64,000 nucleotides of DNA, from contig CAJVXP010000003.1 of assembly GCA_913009685.1 (NCBI GenBank), forward strand, positions 1 through 64,000, given 5' to 3'. The translations under genes were made by a program, and so were the position numbers. Positions 16,667 to 25,882 of this stretch are shown piece by piece (position 1 is the stretch's first letter; the number at the start of each line of letters is the position of its first letter). Below the pieces are notes generated by a model. It worked only from the letters and a program-made list of their open reading frames with translations. It ran no database searches and had not been told where the DNA came from. This DNA comes from an uncultured Bacteroidota bacterium. GTDB taxonomy: Bacteria; Bacteroidota; Bacteroidia; Bacteroidales; F082.

Positions 16667-18913
16667 CTAGTTCTTAACGCCGAAAGGTATGCGAATGTTT
16701 AAGGAAATATTTCGTCCCATGTTGTAAATACCCACATCTTTCAACGTGGAGAGGTGGTCCATGTACTGCTTGTTGAGCAGATTGGTGGCCATGAGGCTAA
16801 AGCTGAAAACCTGGTTTTTCACCTTTAAATCAGTGCCGATACCGGCGTTGAGCAGAAAATATGCCGGCGTAGTGGTCTCAAATTCAGCGGCGTGGTTTTG
16901 TGCAAAAACGTAGTCACAGGCAATTTTGAAAAATGAAGTGCGCAGGGTTTTCCATTTATTTTCCCGGAGCATAACTTCAAAATGAAGCTTGTTGGCAGGA
17001 ATCAACGGGAGATAGCCACCCGAATTTTTTTTGGCATAAATGTATGCGTAGTTTGCTTTCAGATGCAGCCAGTCGGCAGATGCAGGATGGACATGAATAC
17101 CGACCTCTCCTCCCAGCAGGTGCGAGGGAGTCTGTTTGTAACGGTATATCTTCGTACCATCGGAAATAGCGCCGGCAGTGGGAGAGAGGAAGATGTAGTT
17201 GTCGATGTAGTTGTAAAAAGCGGAAATTTCGAAAGTGGTGTACGTGGTATGGATATGAAATCCCAGGTCGGCTTCGATATTTTGCTGGTTTTTCAGGTTG
17301 GCATCTCCTGTTTCATAACGGTTTCCGTGCATGCCGTTTTGGGTCAGCTCGGCAATGTTGGGACTGCGAAAAGCGGAGGCAAGATTGAAACGCAACAGCA
17401 TATTTTCATTAAAATGGATGGTTGTACCTATGGAGGCGCTCACATTGACAAATTTTCTTGCCAGCCGGGGCATAAGTGTTCCGTTGTTGATTCCGGCATA
17501 ATGTTCCGGGACAATAATCATCCTGTAATCATACCGGATACCTGCCTCAAGAATGGCTAAACTGCCAAAGCTGTGCCGTCCCATACTGAAAACAGAGAAA
17601 TCGTTCAGGTTAGCATCTGGAATGACATGCTGGGGCGCTTTGCCGTTGCGGTTGGTTTGGCTCATACCCTGTATGCCGAGAAAGGCTTTTGTGCTTTCGC
17701 TAAAATGATAAACGCCTTTGATACGGTATGTGAAGGTCTTTAAACGCATGTTTACCAGTTCTTTAACTGGCGTTAGTGATGAGCTTTGCAGTTTCCGGTT
17801 ATTGTTTTGGCAGGAGAAATTGGCATCAAGCTTAAAGTTCCCCAAGAAAATTTTGTTTTTTGAAATAAGCAGCTGGTCGGTTAAATCCTGATACCAGACG
17901 TTGTTTTTCCGGCCGTTTTCCGTAACGAGTGCCAGGGCGGGAGGGACTGCCATTCCGAGTTTCGAACGGTTATAATCGTAAAAGATACGGAAGCTGCCGA
18001 TTTTTTTTATCAGACCGGCGTTTAGCTTTACACTATGTGTGTTGAACCTGGTATTGAAAGCCGTGGCACCCCCACCCTGGATAAAATCCTTGTTGCTGTT
18101 TATTTCGGTACCGGCGCCCCACACAAAACCTTTGTGGTTTCCTTTAATTTCCACGTTAGAGATTGTCCCGAGGGTGTTGCTGAAGAACTTCATGCTGGCG
18201 GCGCCCATGATGCTGCCTTCGCGGGCAGTGGGTTCTGCAACGAGGTTGATAACACCTCCCACTGCGCCCGATCCGTACATGAGAGAAGCGGGCCCTTTAA
18301 TGATTTCCACCCTGCCAATACCAAGTCCATCAATCAGATAAGGATGATCCTCGGAAAACTGGAAGTTGGCCATGGGGATACCTTTGTTCAGCACGAGTAC
18401 ATTGCTCAGCGAAAGTCCGCGGATGACCGGTGTGCCAACACCCGGACCTTTGGAAATCATGCTGACACCGGGAACTTCTTCGAGGGAAGCCATAAATGAT
18501 GGCTGGGTAATCTGCGTGATGTCCCTGGTCTCTAATGTACTTATCCTTACCGCGTTTTCATGCTGCGTGCCTGTAAAACTTCCGGTAATCACTACCTCCT
18601 GCCCCTGGATGACCATGGGCTTCAACTTAATATCGATAGTGATTTTATCTCCTTGGAAATCAACTTTTTTTGTCTGGTCTTCGTAGCCAACAAAAGAAAA
18701 GGTAACGAAGAACTGCCCGTTGGGGATTTTGATGATTTGGTATTGGCCGTTATTGTTGCTCACGGTTCCCAGCGAAAGGTCATTGATAATGATGTTGACG
18801 CCCGGCAGTGCTTCGTGAGTACCGGCATCCGTTATGCGTCCGGTGATGCTGTTTTGTGCGTTTGCTTTTAACAAAAGAAACACGGAAAAGAAAATGAGAA
18901 GTTTTATTTTCAT
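16667..18913 (-). CDS. TonB-dependent outer-membrane receptor
   Basis: 748 residues from MKIKLLIFF; a TTG eight codons upstream is the only longer start. A signal peptide is followed by a carboxypeptidase-regulatory-like domain (about 21-100: GRITDAGTHEALPGVNI, GQYQIIKIPNG). The plug domain follows (about 110-230: PGVSMISKGPGVGTPVIRGL, VEIIKGPASLMYGSGAVGGVIN) and then a C-terminal beta barrel with alternating strands. Such receptors import siderophores, metals, vitamins or glycans using TonB energy. There is no SusD partner, so glycans are unlikely. The small His-rich exported protein 51 bases upstream suggests a metal-related substrate, which is inference. Confidence 0.95.
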   Translation of the reverse strand: MKIKLLIFFSVFLLLKANAQNSITGRITDAGTHEALPGVNIIINDLSLGTVSNNNGQYQIIKIPNGQFFVTFSFVGYEDQTKKVDFQGDKITIDIKLKPMVIQGQEVVITGSFTGTQHENAVRISTLETRDITQITQPSFMASLEEVPGVSMISKGPGVGTPVIRGLSLSNVLVLNKGIPMANFQFSEDHPYLIDGLGIGRVEIIKGPASLMYGSGAVGGVINLVAEPTAREGSIMGAASMKFFSNTLGTISNVEIKGNHKGFVWGAGTEINSNKDFIQGGGATAFNTRFNTHSVKLNAGLIKKIGSFRIFYDYNRSKLGMAVPPALALVTENGRKNNVWYQDLTDQLLISKNKIFLGNFKLDANFSCQNNNRKLQSSSLTPVKELVNMRLKTFTYRIKGVYHFSESTKAFLGIQGMSQTNRNGKAPQHVIPDANLNDFSVFSMGRHSFGSLAILEAGIRYDYRMIIVPEHYAGINNGTLMPRLARKFVNVSASIGTTIHFNENMLLRFNLASAFRSPNIAELTQNGMHGNRYETGDANLKNQQNIEADLGFHIHTTYTTFEISAFYNYIDNYIFLSPTAGAISDGTKIYRYKQTPSHLLGGEVGIHVHPASADWLHLKANYAYIYAKKNSGGYLPLIPANKLHFEVMLRENKWKTLRTSFFKIACDYVFAQNHAAEFETTTPAYFLLNAGIGTDLKVKNQVFSFSLMATNLLNKQYMDHLSTLKDVGIYNMGRNISLNIRIPFGVKN

Positions 18914-18964
18914 TTTATTACGTTTTTTATTAGACAATCTCGTTAACCACTTATCTTGTGGTTG

Positions 18965-19297
18965 CTACATGAAATCGGCCAATAAAGGAGGAGCACGTAA
19001 TAAAGAGGAGTAATTTAACTCGGTAGAAAATAATTCGGGAATAAAGTTTATAAAAGCTTTCGTATAAAAGGTGCGCTTTTCTTTTTTATGTATCTGCTTT
19101 TGAATAGTGTAAAAGGACAACGTAAAACCCGGGATGGGACATGTGCGGTGAAACGTGTGCCATACATCGCTGTTTTTTACCTTGCTATGGAAAAATACAT
19201 GGTGATGAAATGTTTCGTCCAAAAGTTTCACTGTTGTTGGTGTAATGAAAACCAACAACAGTGAAATGGCCAGGATATTTCTTAGCTTTTTGGACAT
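18965..19297 (-). CDS. small His-rich exported protein upstream of the TonB receptor
   Basis: 110 residues. A hydrophobic N-terminal segment (ILAISLLLVFITPTTVKLL) is followed by a metal-ligand-like cluster (FHHHVFFH, then WHTFHRTCPIPGF). No named family is certain. Short proteins with HHH and a His-x-x-Cys-Pro motif near TonB receptors recur in Bacteroidetes, and a role in periplasmic metal binding or sensing is a guess from that. It starts 21 bases downstream of the pepD stop and precedes the receptor, so it belongs to the receptor transcript. Confidence 0.75.
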   Translation of the reverse strand: MSKKLRNILAISLLLVFITPTTVKLLDETFHHHVFFHSKVKNSDVWHTFHRTCPIPGFTLSFYTIQKQIHKKEKRTFYTKAFINFIPELFSTELNYSSLLRAPPLLADFM

Positions 19298-19318
19298 GCC
19301 TGTGAAACAAGTTTGTTT

Positions 19319-20782
19319 TTAATTTTTTACAGGAATATTTTTCAGTACATCCAGCGTGAGTTTCCAGAATTTCTCCACCGAAGCAATTTCCAGCTTTTCG
19401 TCCGGAGAGTGTACGCCACGGAGTGTCGGACCAAAGGAAATCATATCCATCTCAGGATATTTGTCGCCAATAAGACCACATTCCAGCCCGGCGTGGATAG
19501 CCAGCACTTTAGGCTCTACGTTGAAAAGCTTTTGATAAGTACTTTTGGTCAGCTCCATAATTTCAGAGCCGGGATTAGGTGTCCAGCCCGGATAACCATC
19601 TGATGTTTCGCTGCGTGCTCCGGCCAGATTAAAGACACTCACCACTTTGTTGGTAACATCGTCTTTCTCAGACTCTACCGAGCTGCGTTGGCTGGTGGTG
19701 ATGAGGATGTTGTCATCTTCAAACTTCACGGAAGCGAGGTTGGTGGAAGTTTCCACAAAGTTTGGAATGTCCTGCGACATGGTGATGACGCCGTGAGGGC
19801 AGGCATACAAAGCGTTTGCCAGCGTGGTAAAATTGTCATCGCCGATAACCGTTTCAGGCAGGTTAGCAGCCATAGCCGAAAAACTCAGGTTGGCTTCTGT
19901 TGCATGGTACTCGTGTCTGCAGGTCTCTTCAAAACTTTTGGCTTCGGAGATGACTTGTTGTGCTTTTCCTTTTGGAACTGTTACGATGGCAAAAGCTTCG
20001 CGGGCAATGGCATTGCGCAGGTTGCCACCATCGAAAACGGACAGCTTCATATCGAATTTATCTTTGAATGTCCACAAAAAGCGGTTCAGCAGCTGGTTGG
20101 CATTGGCGCGTCCCTTGTTGATGTCGTCGCCGGAGTGCCCGCCTTTAAGACCCGAAACCACAATTTTCAGCGCTTCATGACCTTCGGGGACAGCTTGTGT
20201 TTGGTAAGGAAGCCAGACCAGCGTATCCTGGCCGCCGGCACAGCCGATGAAAAGCTGACCTTCGTCTTCCGAGTCGAGGTTCAGCAGTATTTCACTTTTC
20301 AGGAAGCCCGGTTTCAGGCCAAAAGCGCCGGTAAGACCGGTTTCTTCGTCCACGGTAAACAGGCACTCGATGGGGCCGTGTTCAATGTCGTCGGAGGCAA
20401 GCAGTGCCAGCTCCGTAGCTACACCAATACCATCGTCGCCGCCAAGTGTGGTGCCATCGGCAGTAACCCAGCCATCTTCGATGTGTGCTTCGATGGGGTC
20501 GTTTTCAAAGTCATGATCTTTGTCGCTGTTTTTTTCACAAACCATATCGATATGGCTCTGAAGGACAACCGGTTTTCGGTTCTCCATGCCGGGTGTGGCC
20601 GGCTTGCGAATCAGTACGTTATTTACTTCATCCTGTAACGTTTCCAGCCCGTGTTCTTTCCCGAAACGCAGCAGATATTCTATGATTTTCCCCTCTTTTT
20701 TTGAAGGACGGGGAATGTTGAGAATCTCTTTGAAAAAGTACCAGACTTTGGCCGGTTCCAGTTTTAATAATGCTTCATTCAT
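19319..20782 (-). CDS. pepD: aminoacyl-histidine dipeptidase (PepD, M20 family)
   Basis: 487 residues from MNEALLKLEP, matching the family length of about 485. M20 metallopeptidase features are present: LQSHIDMVCEKN (His-x-Asp metal ligands), TLGGDDGIGVA, FTVDEETGLTGA (catalytic Glu-Glu), NLDSEDEG, and the C-terminal AIHAGLECGLIG. It hydrolyses Xaa-His and other dipeptides with zinc in the cytosol. The start is fixed by a perfect -7 box at 20805-20812 that lies within the longer open frame. Confidence 0.95.
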   Translation of the reverse strand: MNEALLKLEPAKVWYFFKEILNIPRPSKKEGKIIEYLLRFGKEHGLETLQDEVNNVLIRKPATPGMENRKPVVLQSHIDMVCEKNSDKDHDFENDPIEAHIEDGWVTADGTTLGGDDGIGVATELALLASDDIEHGPIECLFTVDEETGLTGAFGLKPGFLKSEILLNLDSEDEGQLFIGCAGGQDTLVWLPYQTQAVPEGHEALKIVVSGLKGGHSGDDINKGRANANQLLNRFLWTFKDKFDMKLSVFDGGNLRNAIAREAFAIVTVPKGKAQQVISEAKSFEETCRHEYHATEANLSFSAMAANLPETVIGDDNFTTLANALYACPHGVITMSQDIPNFVETSTNLASVKFEDDNILITTSQRSSVESEKDDVTNKVVSVFNLAGARSETSDGYPGWTPNPGSEIMELTKSTYQKLFNVEPKVLAIHAGLECGLIGDKYPEMDMISFGPTLRGVHSPDEKLEIASVEKFWKLTLDVLKNIPVKN

Positions 20783-20804
20783 AATACTTATATTTTTTGA
20801 ATAG

Positions 20805-20812
20805 CAAAGATA
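20805..20812 (-). promoter_or_regulatory. -7 promoter box TATCTTTG of pepD
   Basis: Consensus TAnnTTTG on the minus strand, predicting a leader of about 16 bases and excluding the upstream extension of the pepD frame. Confidence 0.6.
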
Positions 20813-20978
20813 TGAAGTAGCCGTCAATATGAGGTTAAAATGTGTTAAGAAAAAATGGGAGAGAGGCTAAATTATCCAATTGCAAAGGTATTGTTTATGG
20901 CAATTTTCCGGTCACCCGGATGGCGTATTAACGAAATTTCAAATCTCAAGCGCCAAAACACAAATAAATTACAATTCC

Positions 20979-22226
20979 TTAGTCTAATTCGTGAACCACC
21001 AGCCCTGACCGGAGCTTCGGCTCAAACCAGGTGGTCTTTGGTGGCATAATTTTGCCACTGTCGGCAATATTTATCAGTTGATCCATGCTAACAGGCCAGA
21101 GTGCAAAAGCAACAGCCATTTCGCCACTGTCCACACGTTTTTTCAGCTCGCAAAGGCCGCGGATACCACCTACAAAATCAATGCGTTTGTCGGTGCGCAA
21201 ATCCTTGATGTTAAACAACGGAGCGAATACCTCCTGCGTAAGAATGGTTACATCCAGTACGCCAACGGGATCGCAGTCGTTATAAGTGTCTCTTTTGGCC
21301 GTCAGCGAGTACCACATGCCATCGAGATACATAGAGAAATTGTGTAGTCTGTCGGGACGGTATATTTCCGGTCCCACCTCCCTAATGTTAAAAGAAGTGG
21401 CCAGTTTTTCTAATAACACTTCTTTAGTCATTCCGTTAAGGTCTTTGATAACCCGGTTGTAATCGATGATGGTCAGCTGGTTAGCCGGAAAATGTGCGGC
21501 GAGGAAATAGTTGTACTCTTCATTGCCGACGTGGTTGGGATTGGCTTGCCGTTTTTCGTTTCCTACCAAAGCGGCAGCAGCTGTACGGTGATGACCATCA
21601 GCCACATAAGTGGAGGGAAGGCTGGCAAACAATTCCACCAGCCGGTCAATAATTTTTTTGTCACGAATGACCCAGAAATGATGACCGAAGTTATCGTCGG
21701 AGATATAATCGTATTCCGGCGCATTATTTTTCACAAAGTCGGCCACAATTTTATCGACTTCGTCGATGGCGGGATAGGTAAAAAATACCGGCTCCATGTT
21801 GGCGTTTGTCGCACGCACATGTTTCATGCGGTCTTTTTCTTTGTCTTTACGTGTCAGCTCGTGTTTTTTAATTACATTGTTCATGTAATCGTCCACGCTG
21901 GCGCAGCCCACCACCCCATACTGCGTTTTGCCGTACATGGTCTGGGCATAGATATAAAGGTATTTGTCATCGTCAGGTTTCAGCCAGCCTTCGGCTTTGA
22001 ATTTTTCAAAATTCTCTTTGGCTTTTTGGTAAACGGCTTCGCTGTAATTATCGGTATCTTCCGGAAGGTCAATTTCCGGTTTAATGATGTGCAGCAGCGA
22101 ATAGGGGTTGCCGGCTGCTTCGGCACGAGCCTCTTCCGAATTGAGTACGTCGTAGGGTTGGGAAGCGACTTTTTCCGCCAGCTCTTTGGGCGGCCTGAGG
22201 CCTTTGAAAGGTTTTAAAACTGCCAT
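20979..22226 (-). CDS. DUF1015 family protein
   Basis: 415 residues. The opening AVLKPFKGLRPPKELAEKVASQPYDVL and the YVADGHHRTAAA motif are diagnostic of DUF1015, a soluble family of unknown biochemistry (some are annotated as SerB-like HTH or kinase-like, without proof). In Bacteroidetes it regularly follows serC and serA, as here, which ties it to serine metabolism by context only. A terminator-like hairpin at 22253-22281 separates it from the four-helix-bundle gene upstream. Confidence 0.92.
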   Translation of the reverse strand: MAVLKPFKGLRPPKELAEKVASQPYDVLNSEEARAEAAGNPYSLLHIIKPEIDLPEDTDNYSEAVYQKAKENFEKFKAEGWLKPDDDKYLYIYAQTMYGKTQYGVVGCASVDDYMNNVIKKHELTRKDKEKDRMKHVRATNANMEPVFFTYPAIDEVDKIVADFVKNNAPEYDYISDDNFGHHFWVIRDKKIIDRLVELFASLPSTYVADGHHRTAAAALVGNEKRQANPNHVGNEEYNYFLAAHFPANQLTIIDYNRVIKDLNGMTKEVLLEKLATSFNIREVGPEIYRPDRLHNFSMYLDGMWYSLTAKRDTYNDCDPVGVLDVTILTQEVFAPLFNIKDLRTDKRIDFVGGIRGLCELKKRVDSGEMAVAFALWPVSMDQLINIADSGKIMPPKTTWFEPKLRSGLVVHELD

Positions 22227-22252
22227 AATGTCCTTATTTAATGAGAAAAAAA

Positions 22253-22281
22253 ATTCGGCTTGTTGTTACAACAAGCCGAAT
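22253..22281 (-). terminator. rho-independent terminator after the four-helix-bundle gene
   Basis: A 14-bp perfect stem (ATTCGGCTTGTTG with its complement) is followed on the minus strand by a run of eight T. It ends the transcript from 22882 just before the DUF1015 gene, so DUF1015 would need read-through or its own promoter. Confidence 0.8.
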
Positions 22282-22294
22282 ATAAAAGTATTTC

Positions 22295-22882
22295 TTAATC
22301 TTCAGGCAAATAGTCGGAGCGGATATTGGGGTCGCGCGGCATGGGCTCGTTGTTGTAATGCCCGTTGTCGTTGTTATGGCTGTGATACCCGTTGTTGTTG
22401 TTGTTGTTGTTGAAGTTTCCGTGGTTGTTCAGCGAACGCTGCAGCGAAGATATGAGAGCGCCCACCATTTTGGTCATCTCCATCAGCTGGGTTCGCGACT
22501 CGTCCTCATGCGATTCGCTCATAATATTCAGCCCGTAAGAGAGAGTGGTATAGACCATGCACTGGCGGATGGCACTTTTGGCCATGCGCAGATAATAGAT
22601 AAATTGCGTTTTGTTGCGGGCGGAGCCTTCGGCAATATAAAGAGCAATGTTGCGTGCCGAATCGTTAAATCGTATAGCGAGTTGTGTTTTGTCACTTTCG
22701 GGAAACAGCATGGTTACATCCTGTAGCCAGGTTACATAGTCCAGTGATTTATGGTAAATACGCAGGTCTTCAAAGCGAAAAAATGTTCCGGGACGTTCTT
22801 GTTTCTCTGTCTGCCCGTTTTTTTCTTCATTTTTATTTTCGTTGTACATCATAATTTTGTTTTTATTTAAAACATTTGCCAT
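22295..22882 (-). CDS. four-helix-bundle protein with Asn-rich tail
   Basis: 195 residues (about 184 if the MMYNEN start is used). The core FRFEDLRIYHKSLDYVTWLQDV, then RFNDSARNIALYIAEGSARNKTQFIYYLRMAKSAIRQC, matches the four-helix-bundle (23S intervening-sequence-like, TIGR02436) family, here with a longer N-terminus. The C-terminal 50 residues are low complexity: a run of seven Asn from a trinucleotide repeat (22389-22410) flanked by His/Asn/Gly. The function of the family is unknown. It is inserted inside the serC-serA-DUF1015 block. Confidence 0.85.
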   Translation of the reverse strand: MANVLNKNKIMMYNENKNEEKNGQTEKQERPGTFFRFEDLRIYHKSLDYVTWLQDVTMLFPESDKTQLAIRFNDSARNIALYIAEGSARNKTQFIYYLRMAKSAIRQCMVYTTLSYGLNIMSESHEDESRTQLMEMTKMVGALISSLQRSLNNHGNFNNNNNNNGYHSHNNDNGHYNNEPMPRDPNIRSDYLPED

Positions 22883-22942
22883 GCCACCTCTTGCGAAGTG
22901 GCAGAGTCCCCAAGAGGGGGGAAAGCTATTTTGATTAATAAA

Positions 22943-23863
22943 TTAGTTAACTTTAAAAGTTGTGTCGCCCTTTTCAAGAAAGGCGATAATCTGGTTTGAA
23001 GCGGCTATGCCGGCATTGACGTTGGCTTCGGCTGTCTGTGCGCCCATTTTTTTGGGTGTGAAAAAGCAGCGGTCGCCAAATTCCTTTTCAATGTCTTCCC
23101 GGTTGCCGGGAGCAATATCCGCAATGTAACGGAAATCGTTTCTTTTATTAAACATTTTCAACAAACCCTCTTCATCAATCACCTCTTTGCGCGCTGTGTT
23201 TATTAGTGTGGCGCCTTCTTTCATTTTTGAGAGAAGCGTATAGTTGATGGATTTAATGGTGTGTTTGTTGGCGGGGATGTGCAGGCTGACGTAGTCGCAG
23301 ACGCTATACATCTCTTCGACATTGTCAAAAACGCTTACGCTGTCGGCTTCAATGTCTGCTTTATCAACAAAAGGGTCGAAAGCAAAGACTTCCATACCGA
23401 AACCTTTGGCAATACGGGCTACATTTTTACCCACATGACCGTAAGCATGGATCCCCAGCTTTTTCCCTTTCAGTTCGGTTCCCGGTTTTCCGTTAAAATG
23501 ATTTCGGGCCTGAAAAACCATCATTCCCAAAACCAGTTCGGCTACTGCATTAGAATTTTGTCCGGGCGTATTCATCACTACAATGTTGTGGGCAGTGGCA
23601 GCGGCAAGGTCTACGTTGTCGAAACCGGCACCGGCACGAACCACAATTTTCAGTTCCGGTGCGGCGTCCATGATTTCTTCCGTAATTTTGTCGCTGCGGA
23701 TGATGAGGGCATCGGCATCAGCCACAGCCTTTTTTAAATCATCCTGACTTTCATATTTTTCAAAAAATCTACAGTCGTATCCGGCTTTTTCAAAAGTGGA
23801 TTTAATCTGATTCACGGCAGCTTCTGCAAAAGGCTTTTCCGTGGCAACAAGAACTTTTGTCAT
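22943..23863 (-). CDS. serA: D-3-phosphoglycerate dehydrogenase-like (SerA)
   Basis: 306 residues, the short form without an ACT domain. The NAD-binding Rossmann motif is GIHAYGHVGKN, and the substrate-binding segments RAGAGFDNVD and NTARKEVIDEEGL are present. The catalytic His usually found in the TPH.G motif is replaced: the sequence reads TPKKMGAQTAEA (Lys about 271). It converts 3-phosphoglycerate to phosphohydroxypyruvate, the first step of serine synthesis. The gene lies 53 bases after serC. Context makes SerA the best call, while the altered motif leaves some doubt about mechanism. Confidence 0.88.
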   Translation of the reverse strand: MTKVLVATEKPFAEAAVNQIKSTFEKAGYDCRFFEKYESQDDLKKAVADADALIIRSDKITEEIMDAAPELKIVVRAGAGFDNVDLAAATAHNIVVMNTPGQNSNAVAELVLGMMVFQARNHFNGKPGTELKGKKLGIHAYGHVGKNVARIAKGFGMEVFAFDPFVDKADIEADSVSVFDNVEEMYSVCDYVSLHIPANKHTIKSINYTLLSKMKEGATLINTARKEVIDEEGLLKMFNKRNDFRYIADIAPGNREDIEKEFGDRCFFTPKKMGAQTAEANVNAGIAASNQIIAFLEKGDTTFKVN

Positions 23864-23916
23864 AGTTCAAAAAGGTTTAGTTAGTACTTAAAAACAGTCA
23901 AACAGGGGGTTACCTG

Positions 23917-24987
23917 TTATTTGCTGGTTTGTTCAAATTCTTTCATACAGGCAACGAGTGCTTCTACACTTTCCATGGGAAGAGCATTGTAGAGCGAAGC
24001 ACGGAATCCGCCTACCGAGCGGTGACCTTTGACGCCTACCATACCTTTGGCCGTGGCAAGATCAAGAAAAGCTTTTTCCTTGTCTTCCATGCCGTCGTTC
24101 ATCACAAAGCAGACATTCATCAGCGAGCGGTCTTCTTTGTTGGCGGTACCTTTAAAGAAAGTATTGCGTTCGATTTCGCCGTAAAGCAGCGCAGCTTTTT
24201 TCTCGTTGATACGATGCATCTCTTCCACACCACCTAAATCTTTCAGCCAGCGCAAAGTCTGTAATAGCGCAAAGACAGCAAATACCGGAGGTGTGTTAAA
24301 CATGCTGCCCTTATCGATGTGTGTTTTGTAGTTGAGCATGGTGGGAATAGCCCGATCCACTTTACCGAGGATGTCGTCGCGGATGATGACAAAAGTAACA
24401 CCGGCAGGGGCAAGATTTTTCTGTGCACCACCATAAATCAGTATGTATTTGGAAATGTCAACCGGGCGACTTAAAATGTCGGATGACATGTCAGCAACCA
24501 ACGGAACCGGCACATCCAAATCGGTTTTGGTTTCCGTACCATAGATAGTGTTGTTGGTTGTAATGTGAAAGTAATCAGCATCTTCCGGGATGGTATATCC
24601 TTTGGGGATGTAGGCGAAATTTTTGTCTTCCGAAGAAGCAACCACATCCACTTCGCCAAACAGTTTGGCTTCTTTAATGGCTTTTGTTGACCAGGCTCCC
24701 GTATTCAGGTAAGCGGCTTTTTTGTCGAGCAGGTTATAAGGAATCATGGCAAACTGCGTGCTGGCACCACCTCCGAGGAAAAGAACTGAATATCCTTTGG
24801 GGATGTTAAGCAAATCCTTAAAAAGTTGTTGTGCTTCATCCATAACGGCCACAAACTCTTTGCTTCGATGCGAAATGGACATTAAAGAAATACCGGTACC
24901 GGCAAAATCTTTAATTGCCTCTGCCGTCTTTTCCAGGGTAACCTCCGGCAGAATGGAAGGCCCTGCATAAAAATTATGTTTTTTCAT
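23917..24987 (-). CDS. serC: phosphoserine aminotransferase (SerC)
   Basis: 356 residues from [14 protein letters not shown], the normal family opening. [16 protein letters not shown], the [12 protein letters not shown] segment and the PLP-binding lysine in [12 protein letters not shown] are all present, and the C-terminal [15 protein letters not shown] is diagnostic. It transfers an amino group from glutamate to 3-phosphohydroxypyruvate. It heads the serC-serA block. A -7 box at 25024-25031 lies within the longer frame and fixes the start. Confidence 0.97.
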   Translation of the reverse strand: MKKHNFYAGPSILPEVTLEKTAEAIKDFAGTGISLMSISHRSKEFVAVMDEAQQLFKDLLNIPKGYSVLFLGGGASTQFAMIPYNLLDKKAAYLNTGAWSTKAIKEAKLFGEVDVVASSEDKNFAYIPKGYTIPEDADYFHITTNNTIYGTETKTDLDVPVPLVADMSSDILSRPVDISKYILIYGGAQKNLAPAGVTFVIIRDDILGKVDRAIPTMLNYKTHIDKGSMFNTPPVFAVFALLQTLRWLKDLGGVEEMHRINEKKAALLYGEIERNTFFKGTANKEDRSLMNVCFVMNDGMEDKEKAFLDLATAKGMVGVKGHRSVGGFRASLYNALPMESVEALVACMKEFEQTSK

Positions 24988-25023
24988 TTGTTTAGTGTTT
25001 TTGAGCATTTCTAAAAAGTGTTG

Positions 25024-25031
25024 CAAAGATA
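25024..25031 (-). promoter_or_regulatory. -7 promoter box TATCTTTG of serC
   Basis: Consensus TAnnTTTG on the minus strand, about 37 bases upstream of the SerC ATG. Confidence 0.6.
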
Positions 25032-25178
25032 TAAGAAAGGTCAAGAAATCACTAAAAATTTTAATTAGAATATTTCTATTTTGCTATAAAAACAAGGAAA
25101 ATTTCCATTATAATCAGGAATGGGAAATTGTATTTGGCCTGTAATATACCAATTATGATTCTAAATTGCCGATAAATA

Positions 25179-25195
25179 AATTATTAGAAGTACCC
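25179..25195. repeat. copy 2 of the dispersed 17-nt repeat
   Basis: AATTATTAGAAGTACCC followed by TTTA, differing from the right arm at 1795-1815 at one position only. Confidence 0.65.
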
Positions 25196-25415
25196 TTTAC
25201 TTTTTCGTTGCCTCGTATGTTCATTATATGTATATTTACCGTTTAATCATATTATTACGCCACTAAGTGCTGAACAGAAAGCGAATTACAATCCGGATTA
25301 AGAGAGTGTACGGAGAACCGGAGGAGGCAGCCGGACATTGTTACATTTCTCATAGCGCAAAGGAAGAGCGGCTGATTCAGACGTTATTAGAAACTTAAAA
25401 AAAGAAGGAGTAAAA

Positions 25416-25667
25416 ATGGAAAAGTTAAGTGTAAAAGGATTGGCAATTAGCCTCGGCGCCGCATGGGCATTGTGTATGCTGTTTATCGGATGGGTTTCCA
25501 TATTTGGCTGGGCCACAAACATCGTTGAAGTAATGTCCCCGGTTTATATTGGGTTTAAACCAACCTTTTTAGGCGGCATTATTGGCGCCGCATGGGGTTT
25601 TGTCGATGGCGCCATAGGTGGCCTCGTTATTGCCTTGATTTATAATGCAATCGCAAAAAAGAAATAG
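25416..25667 (+). CDS. small two-helix membrane protein (holin-like annotation group)
   Basis: 83 residues with a strong AAGGAG ribosome site. Two hydrophobic segments (about 10-30 and 45-76) contain many Gly and Ala (LGGIIGAAWGFVDGAIGGLVIALIY), and the protein ends in a short Lys tail. Proteins of this appearance are often labelled bacteriophage holin, but nothing here is phage-like and no lysin is nearby, so the function is unknown. Confidence 0.75.
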   Translation: MEKLSVKGLAISLGAAWALCMLFIGWVSIFGWATNIVEVMSPVYIGFKPTFLGGIIGAAWGFVDGAIGGLVIALIYNAIAKKK

Positions 25668-25842
25668 TTTCTGAATTCCATCTGAAAAAGAAAGAATGAA
25701 GAAGTGCCGTCCGCTTTCAGCCGGAGTTTTAGCGGGGGAACTGTGTGCGCTACAGATTATTCTGATTGGGCTGAGAAGCAGAAGATTCTATTTAAATCAT
25801 GTATGTATTAATGGCCTGTCCTGATGGGCTGCGAAAAAAACG

Positions 25843-25850
25843 TACTTTTG
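25843..25850 (+). promoter_or_regulatory. -7 promoter box TACTTTTG of the C1 peptidase gene
   Basis: Consensus TAnnTTTG 32 bases upstream of the start codon. Confidence 0.55.
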
Positions 25851-25882
25851 GTTTTTGTAAAATTTAATCAAATTTAAAAATC

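Larger units (their letters stand above)
24988..25415. other. intergenic region between serC and a small membrane gene
   Basis: It holds the serC promoter (25024-25031, minus), one copy of the dispersed 17-nt repeat (25179-25195), and a long untranslated-looking stretch ending in AAGAAGGAG before the ATG at 25416. No further gene is visible. Confidence 0.7.

Noticed and set aside
22358..22410. Possible CRISPR-like or regulatory triplet repeat
   Set aside because: It is a simple GTT/AAC run coding for Asn in the four-helix-bundle protein; there are no spacers.
25416..25667. Prophage marker (holin)
   Set aside because: No other phage gene nearby; the resemblance is only that of a small Gly/Ala-rich membrane protein.
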